The notes below the pieces were generated by a model. That model was not told the origin of the DNA, did not search any database, and was given only the letters and a program-made list of their open reading frames with translations. Shown here in pieces: positions 59,493 through 64,000 of a stretch of DNA of 64,000 bases. The translations under genes and the position numbers were made by a program. The DNA is from Pontixanthobacter gangjinensis. GTDB lineage: Bacteria; Pseudomonadota; Alphaproteobacteria; Sphingomonadales; Sphingomonadaceae. Within the stretch, counting starts at the first letter, position 1. The number at the start of each line of letters is the position of its first letter. The DNA lies in contig NZ_WTYS01000001.1 of NCBI RefSeq assembly GCF_009827545.1, positions 1,637,772-1,701,771 of the forward strand. Direction: 5' to 3'.

Positions 59493-60887
59493 ATGATGAC
59501 CAAACCACAAATTGTCTGGCTACGCCGTGATCTTCGCCTTGCAGATCAGCCCGCGTTGTTTGCAGCCGCGCAAGCCGGGCCGGTCATACCGGTCTATGTG
59601 CTGGATGATGCGGCGGCGGGAAGCCATGCCTATGGCGGGGCGAGCCGGTGGTGGCTGCATCATTCGCTGGAGGATTTGGCCAAGTCTTTAGGCAAGCGTA
59701 ATTCGCGGCTGATTTTACGGCGCGGCGATGCGGTGGAGGAACTTACCAAGGTCGCCGAGGAAACGGGTGCAGAAACTATCCACGCGATCCGGCATTACGA
59801 GCCGTGGTGGCGCAAGGCGCAGGGCAAACTGGCTGAAACGCTCGATTTGCAACTGTATGACGGAAATTATCTGTTTCCTGCGGGCCATGTGACTACCGGA
59901 TCGGGCGATCCGTACAAAATCTACACGCCGTTTTCGAAAGCTATTCTCGCCGAAATGCCGCCGCGCGATGAACTGCCCGATCCCGAAGCCATCCAATTGC
60001 CCGATAGCTGGCCGGATAGCGACGATTTGGCCGACTGGCATCTGCTGCCAACGAAGCCTGATTGGTCGGGTGGGCTGCACGACTTCTGGGAAGTGGGTTT
60101 TGACGCTGCTTTTGATCGGCTGAATTGGTGGCAGGACCATGTCGCTGATTATGATGAGTCTCGCAATTTGCCCTCAAAAGACGGTTCCTCCCGTATGTCG
60201 CCGCACCTTCATTTCGGCGAGATCACTCCGGTGCAAATATGGCACCGGTTCAAGGATAAGCGCAGCCAAGGGTGGAAGACGTTCGAGAAGGAACTGATCT
60301 GGCGCGACTATGCGCAAAATGTCATTTGCCAGTTTCCAGCTTACGCCAAGGAAAGCTACCGTGATGGTTATGATGACGGCCTTTGGCGCAATCCCAATCG
60401 CGGGCATCTGATTCAGGAGGATTTGGAAGCGTGGCAGCGCGGACAGACAGGCTACCCCATTGTCGATGCAGGCATGCGGCAATTGTGGCAGACTGGCTGG
60501 ATGCACAACCGTGTGCGGATGATTTGCGCCAGTTTCCTCGTCAAACATCTTTTGATCGATTGGACACACGGTGAACAATGGTTCTGGGATTGTCTGGTCG
60601 ATGCCGATTACGGGTCCAATGGCACCAATTGGCAATGGGTCAGCGGCACCGGGGTGGATAGCAATATGTTTGTCAGGATCATGGCACCGCTGAGCCAGTC
60701 TGAGAAATTCGATGCCACTGGGTATATCCGTGAATATGTGCCCGAATTGGCGAGCCTGGACGCGCCTTATATCCATGATCCCGAAGAGCATGGCTGCCGG
60801 CCAAAAAACTATCCCGCCAAGATGATCGGCCATCGCGAGGCGCGGGAAAGGGCTCTTGCAGCTTACCGACAAATGAAGGGGAAGTAG
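59493..60887 (+). CDS. phrB: Deoxyribodipyrimidine photolyase (class I CPD)
   Basis: Repairs UV cyclobutane dimers with blue light using FADH. The 464 residues begin MMTKPQIVWLRRDLRLADQP, the antenna-domain strand. The FAD domain has SRMSPHLHFGEITPVQIWHR, FEKELIWRDYAQNV, TGYPIVDAGMRQLWQTGWMH and NRVRMICASFLVKHLLIDW, then GSNGTNWQWVSGTGVDS. The tryptophans of the electron-transfer chain lie in these blocks. The frame is open to 59442 within the REP-like element; I start at the ATG at 59493, where GGGGAAAG and AAGG precede tandem ATGs. Confidence 0.96.
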   Translation: MMTKPQIVWLRRDLRLADQPALFAAAQAGPVIPVYVLDDAAAGSHAYGGASRWWLHHSLEDLAKSLGKRNSRLILRRGDAVEELTKVAEETGAETIHAIRHYEPWWRKAQGKLAETLDLQLYDGNYLFPAGHVTTGSGDPYKIYTPFSKAILAEMPPRDELPDPEAIQLPDSWPDSDDLADWHLLPTKPDWSGGLHDFWEVGFDAAFDRLNWWQDHVADYDESRNLPSKDGSSRMSPHLHFGEITPVQIWHRFKDKRSQGWKTFEKELIWRDYAQNVICQFPAYAKESYRDGYDDGLWRNPNRGHLIQEDLEAWQRGQTGYPIVDAGMRQLWQTGWMHNRVRMICASFLVKHLLIDWTHGEQWFWDCLVDADYGSNGTNWQWVSGTGVDSNMFVRIMAPLSQSEKFDATGYIREYVPELASLDAPYIHDPEEHGCRPKNYPAKMIGHREARERALAAYRQMKGK

Positions 60888-60924
60888 GCTTGCCGCGACA
60901 CGCACGCCGCGTCATAGCAGCGCG

Positions 60925-62193
60925 ATGAATTCTCAGAGTGCAAGCAGAGGCAAAGCCTTGATTGAAGGCGGGACGCGGTTCGAGCGTAAGCCTCATGGAT
61001 TTTCGGGCCTGATCGGGCGAATAATTGCGCCCAGCATTCACCGTATTCTCGACCGGATTGATCAGGGTTTGAAGGCGGGGTCAATCCTTGGCCATTTGCC
61101 CGACGGCACCACTCGGCTGCTGGGCGGCCATGCGCCCGGGTTTGACGCAATTGTCCATTTGAATGATTGGCGCGGCGTTGTGCGGCTTGCGACGAATGGT
61201 TCGGTCGGTTGGTATCAGGCATGGGAAGCGGGAGAATGGGAAAGTCCCGATCCTGTCACTGTCTTCGCAACCTTCAATCACAATGCCAAATCTCTAGGTG
61301 AAACGGGCCGAGCCAAGGGACCGTTCCGCTGGGCCTCGAAGGTTGCGCATTGGCTTAACCGCAACAGCAGGGCCGGTTCGGAGCGCAATATCCATGCGCA
61401 TTACGATCTCGGCAATGATTTCTATGCGCAATGGCTCGATCCGACGATGAGCTATTCCAGCGCGATTTTTTCCGGCGACGAGTCTGATGCGGACGATTTG
61501 GAAGCAGCACAGAAACGCAAATGGGATCATCTGGCAGATCGATTGGGCAGTCCTGAATCGTTGTTGGAAATTGGTTGCGGGTGGGGCGCTTTGGCGAATT
61601 ATTTTGCACATCGGGGTGCCGCAGTTACCGCTATCAGTCTGTCCGAAGAGCAATTGGCTTGGGCTCGTGAACGGCAAGAGCCGGCGATTGGGTTTCGAAA
61701 GCAGGATTACCGCGATACAAACGGTCAGTTTGATGCCATTGTCAGCGTTGAAATGGTCGAAGCGGTCGGGCGCGAATATTGGCCCAGCTATTTTGACTGC
61801 ATCGCGCGTAACCTAAAGCCCGGCGGACGTGCGGCAATCCAGTTCATTTCGTTCAATGACGAATTGTTTGATGTCTATGCGGCGAGCGCAGACTTCATCC
61901 AAGCATACGTCTTCCCCGGTGGTTTGCTCATCCGTGAAAGCGAGTTCAGACAGTTAGCCGCAGAGCGTGGTCTCGCATGGGAAAATCAGGAGAACTTTGC
62001 GCAGGACTATGCCGAAACGCTCAGGATTTGGCGGGAGAATTTTGACAGGGCGGTTGATGAAGGCCGTTTGCCAGAAGGCTTTGACGCTCGTTTCATTCGC
62101 CTGTGGCGTTATTATCTGATGTATTGTGAGGGCGGATTTCGCGCTGGTGGAATTAATGTGAGCCAGGTGACGCTGGTCAAGCCAGCGCGCTAA
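60925..62193 (+). CDS. cfa: Cyclopropane-fatty-acyl-phospholipid synthase
   Basis: Methylates unsaturated acyl chains in membrane lipids using SAM. The 422 residues have a lipid-binding N-terminal domain, then NIHAHYDLGNDFYAQWLDPT (155-174), SYSSAIFSGDESD, and the SAM loop LLEIGCGWGALANYFA (213-228). SVEMVEAVGREYW and FPGGLLIRESEF follow, all standard for the family. It begins 37 bases after phrB and may share its transcript. Adjacent photolyase and Cfa genes are common in proteobacteria. Confidence 0.94.
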   Translation: MNSQSASRGKALIEGGTRFERKPHGFSGLIGRIIAPSIHRILDRIDQGLKAGSILGHLPDGTTRLLGGHAPGFDAIVHLNDWRGVVRLATNGSVGWYQAWEAGEWESPDPVTVFATFNHNAKSLGETGRAKGPFRWASKVAHWLNRNSRAGSERNIHAHYDLGNDFYAQWLDPTMSYSSAIFSGDESDADDLEAAQKRKWDHLADRLGSPESLLEIGCGWGALANYFAHRGAAVTAISLSEEQLAWARERQEPAIGFRKQDYRDTNGQFDAIVSVEMVEAVGREYWPSYFDCIARNLKPGGRAAIQFISFNDELFDVYAASADFIQAYVFPGGLLIRESEFRQLAAERGLAWENQENFAQDYAETLRIWRENFDRAVDEGRLPEGFDARFIRLWRYYLMYCEGGFRAGGINVSQVTLVKPAR

Positions 62194-62216
62194 CTCGCAG
62201 GGAGAGAGGAACGATA

Positions 62217-63419
62217 ATGAAAAAGTGGATCATCGGCATACTGGCTGTCTTGTTGGGCGGCGGAGCCGTCACATGGGCCTCGCTTGACGAGGATCAACGC
62301 AATCTGCTCGCCAATTTGCCGACAGATCGCAACGTGCTGTTTTGGTCAACCGAACAGCGCGACGCGGCTTTTCGCACGCTGGATGCAATACCGGTTTTGG
62401 CCAAGGCGCGGGTGATTGAATCTGGTAACACAATCTATCCGCTGCCTGCAGGTGAAGCCCTCCCGATAGCCACCAACATTGACCAATATATGAAGGAGCA
62501 ACGCACTGCTGCTTTGGTGATCGTGTATGATGGTAAGATTGTATTGGAAAAATACGGTCTTGGCTTCGCGGCTGAAGGTAAGTGGACCAGTTTTTCTGTC
62601 GCGAAGAGCCTGACCTCGACCATGGTTGGCGCAGCTGTGAAAGACGGTCACATTAAGAGCTTGGACGACAAGGTCACCGACTATATCGCCGACCTCAAGG
62701 GGTCAGCTTATGACGATGTGACAGTTCGCCAGTTGCTGACCATGACATCAGGCGTACGGTGGAACGAAGACTACACCGATCCCAAATCCGATGTTGCGCT
62801 GTTTAACGAGCACGAGGCGCCGGACGGCGAGGACGCCACCGTAAGCTATATGAAGACCTTACCGCGTGAGGCGCCTGCTGGCAGCAAATGGGTCTATAAG
62901 ACTGGCGAAACCAATTTGATCGGTGTGCTGGTAAGCGAGGCTTCCGGCAAGCCGCTTGCAGAATATCTTTCCGAAAAAGTTTGGGCGCCGTTCGGAATGG
63001 AACAGGACGCTACCTGGCTTCTGGGTTCGACTGGTCATGAAATTGGCGGTTGCTGCATTCAGGCTTCGACCCGTGATTATGCCCGTTTCGGGCAGTTCAT
63101 AATGAATGGAGCTGTTGCGGGCGGTGAGAAGGTCGTCCCCGACGACTGGTTGGCCGAAGCAACCACGAGCCAAGCCGAAATTGGAATGCCGGGCCGTGGC
63201 TATGGCTTCCAATGGTGGACTTATGACGATGGCAGCTTTGCCGCGCAGGGAATTTTTGGCCAGGGCATCTTTATCGATCCGGCTCGCAAATTAGTGATCG
63301 CGTCCAACGGCAATTGGCCGGTTGCATCAGGGCAAGGCGCAGAAGGCGAGCAGCGGATTGCGTTTTACCGAGCGGTTCAGGATGCGGTTGATACGAAGCT
63401 GGCTGCAGCTAATAATTAA
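62217..63419 (+). CDS. Serine hydrolase of the beta-lactamase/class C fold
   Basis: A 400-residue penicillin-binding-protein-like serine hydrolase, probably anchored by an N-terminal helix (WIIGILAVLLGGGAVTW, residues 4-20). The catalytic SxxK is Ser127-Val-Ala-Lys130 (FSVAKSLTS), and the second motif is in WVYKTGETNLIG. TMTSGVRWNEDY and GCCIQASTRDYARFGQFIMN are typical of esterase-like members such as EstB/6-aminohexanoate hydrolases. The substrate is unknown and there is no reason to call it a resistance beta-lactamase. GGAGAG precedes the ATG; a strong terminator follows. Confidence 0.9.
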   Translation: MKKWIIGILAVLLGGGAVTWASLDEDQRNLLANLPTDRNVLFWSTEQRDAAFRTLDAIPVLAKARVIESGNTIYPLPAGEALPIATNIDQYMKEQRTAALVIVYDGKIVLEKYGLGFAAEGKWTSFSVAKSLTSTMVGAAVKDGHIKSLDDKVTDYIADLKGSAYDDVTVRQLLTMTSGVRWNEDYTDPKSDVALFNEHEAPDGEDATVSYMKTLPREAPAGSKWVYKTGETNLIGVLVSEASGKPLAEYLSEKVWAPFGMEQDATWLLGSTGHEIGGCCIQASTRDYARFGQFIMNGAVAGGEKVVPDDWLAEATTSQAEIGMPGRGYGFQWWTYDDGSFAAQGIFGQGIFIDPARKLVIASNGNWPVASGQGAEGEQRIAFYRAVQDAVDTKLAAANN

Positions 63420-63430
63420 CTCCGACAAAG

Positions 63431-63467
63431 AAAGGCGAGCCATCAGGGCAGGGGATGGCTCGCCTTT
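63431..63467. terminator. Strong bidirectional terminator
   Basis: AAAGGCGAGCCATC (63431-63444) pairs perfectly with GATGGCTCGCCTTT (63454-63467), giving a 14-bp stem with a 9-base loop and A/T-rich ends. It lies between the convergent serine hydrolase and PilZ genes, so it probably serves both strands. Confidence 0.85.
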
Positions 63468-63506
63468 CGCTGCAATGTGCTATGTCGCCCACGGTGGAGC
63501 GCTGCT

Positions 63507-63857
63507 TTACAAAGTGCTGCGGTAGACCATGCTGGGGCTGTAGCGGCCCAAAATATTGTCATGCACGATTGGGCTAAGCAGCTCCATGAATGCACAGCCG
63601 ACAACTGAATTATCCCACCATACAACTTCTGCTTGAAGCGATTCGAGGCCGGGAAGTGTAATCCAGCACAGCTGGCCAGGATGCATTCGGCTAATTGCTG
63701 ATGCCGAAAAGCCCGAGATCGACAGATCTTGCACCACAGTTTGGAACGCGCGCCCACCAGACGCACGCAGCTGCGCGGGGATAGTCAGTTTTGTGCGCGG
63801 AGAGCAGCGATCTTCCTGTGCTGCCAATGCATAGCTGTCATGTGTGTCGACGACCAT
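63507..63857 (-). CDS. PilZ-domain protein (possible cyclic-di-GMP receptor)
   Basis: A single PilZ domain in 116 residues. The N-terminal region has DRCSPRTKLTIPAQLRASGG, where a canonical RxxxR would be; the (D/N)xSxxG box is present as VVQDLSISGFSASAI. WITLPGLESLQAEVVWWDNS continues the barrel. The cyclic-di-GMP arginine motif is only partly recognisable, so binding is not certain. The start is the ATG at 63857 with AGGGGC about eight bases upstream; the frame extends to 63926. It could respond to the diguanylate cyclases encoded at 20-25 kb. Confidence 0.85.
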   Translation of the reverse strand: MVVDTHDSYALAAQEDRCSPRTKLTIPAQLRASGGRAFQTVVQDLSISGFSASAISRMHPGQLCWITLPGLESLQAEVVWWDNSVVGCAFMELLSPIVHDNILGRYSPSMVYRSTL

Positions 63858-64000
63858 TGAATGTGCCCCTGTTGGGTGAAGACTAACCAGAAACCTTACC
63901 GACAGAATACCGGATAGGCTTTGCACAAAGTGGCCGTTTCTACTTACAAAGACGTTGCGATAATTGGTTAAGCAATGTTTACGTCGACCCGGCGCTGGGT
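63858..64000. other. Upstream region of the PilZ gene, to the window end
   Basis: 143 bases with no gene I can support. It should contain the PilZ gene promoter on the minus strand. On that strand TTAACCA (part of a CtrA half-site) occurs around 63966-63972. Nothing else is recognisable. Confidence 0.3.

Noticed and set aside
62217-63419. Serine hydrolase as a beta-lactamase controlled by the BlaI/M56 pair
   Set aside because: It is 16 kb away, lacks the tandem operator upstream, and its motifs fit esterase-like members at least as well as class C beta-lactamases.

Overview
The window looks like the chromosome of an aerobic, mesophilic alphaproteobacterium of the order Sphingomonadales, most likely near the Erythrobacter/Altererythrobacter group. 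This rests on protein character and gene make-up (PHA synthase and depolymerase pair, PAS-GGDEF-EAL-PilZ proteins, BamD, a fused-alpha 2-oxoacid oxidoreductase, a GTTC-type LexA box), not on a database search. It is densely packed core genome. I see no rRNA, tRNA, CRISPR array, insertion sequence, integrase or prophage genes, and no clear compositional island.

Layout. 1-2610 (minus): truncated AMP nucleosidase, then the ribosomal operon rpsF-rpsR-rplI with a strong terminator. 2.6-5.8 kb: a patatin-fold protein that has lost both catalytic dyad residues, a DUF808 membrane protein and a GST. 5.8-8.1 kb: a divergent peptidoglycan-recycling pair (Mur ligase and LD-carboxypeptidase). 8.1-11.8 kb: fabD-fabG, dnaN and a second GST. 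11.8-19.7 kb: a DUF2855 protein, then a long minus-strand group (PHA synthase, PHA depolymerase, ferredoxin-NADP reductase, N-acyl-D-amino-acid deacylase, alcohol dehydrogenase). 19.9-24.8 kb: two tandem paralogous PAS-GGDEF-EAL-PilZ proteins. 24.9-31.2 kb: lepA, a six-cysteine secreted protein, a CHASE2 nucleotide cyclase, and a convergent FecR-domain/TPR gene pair.

31.4-40.6 kb: bamD, a CapA-family protein, recN, ligA, a divergent CinA-like protein, prmA and an SDR. 40.7-43.4 kb: sdhC-sdhD-sdhA with no sdhB following. 43.6-46.4 kb: a DUF6629 membrane protein and a BlaI/M56 (BlaR1-like) regulatory pair with tandem operators. 46.6-54.5 kb: a YpfJ-type zinc metalloprotease, 3-hydroxybutyrate dehydrogenase, an M28 lipoprotein peptidase, guaB, a small unknown, rsmB, and TPR and Sel1 secreted proteins. 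54.6-63.9 kb: rppH, the korA-korB 2-oxoacid:ferredoxin oxidoreductase with a 27-codon membrane micro-ORF between the subunits, a metal-dependent hydrolase, a REP-like palindrome, photolyase, cyclopropane-fatty-acid synthase, a serine beta-lactamase-fold hydrolase and a PilZ protein.

Functional links. PhaC, PhaZ and 3-hydroxybutyrate dehydrogenase could make and mobilise storage polyester. The LD-carboxypeptidase can produce the tripeptide that an Mpl-type ligase reattaches to UDP-MurNAc. The ferredoxin-NADP reductase could serve the ferredoxin-linked KorAB enzyme. Three PilZ domains and two dual-domain cyclic-di-GMP enzymes, plus a CHASE2 cyclase, make the window rich in nucleotide second-messenger genes. 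The least ordinary observations are the dyad-less patatin, the overlapping micro-ORF joining recN to ligA, the korA/korB micro-ORF, and a DUF6629 gene whose family start falls on an ATT codon with a good Shine-Dalgarno sequence.
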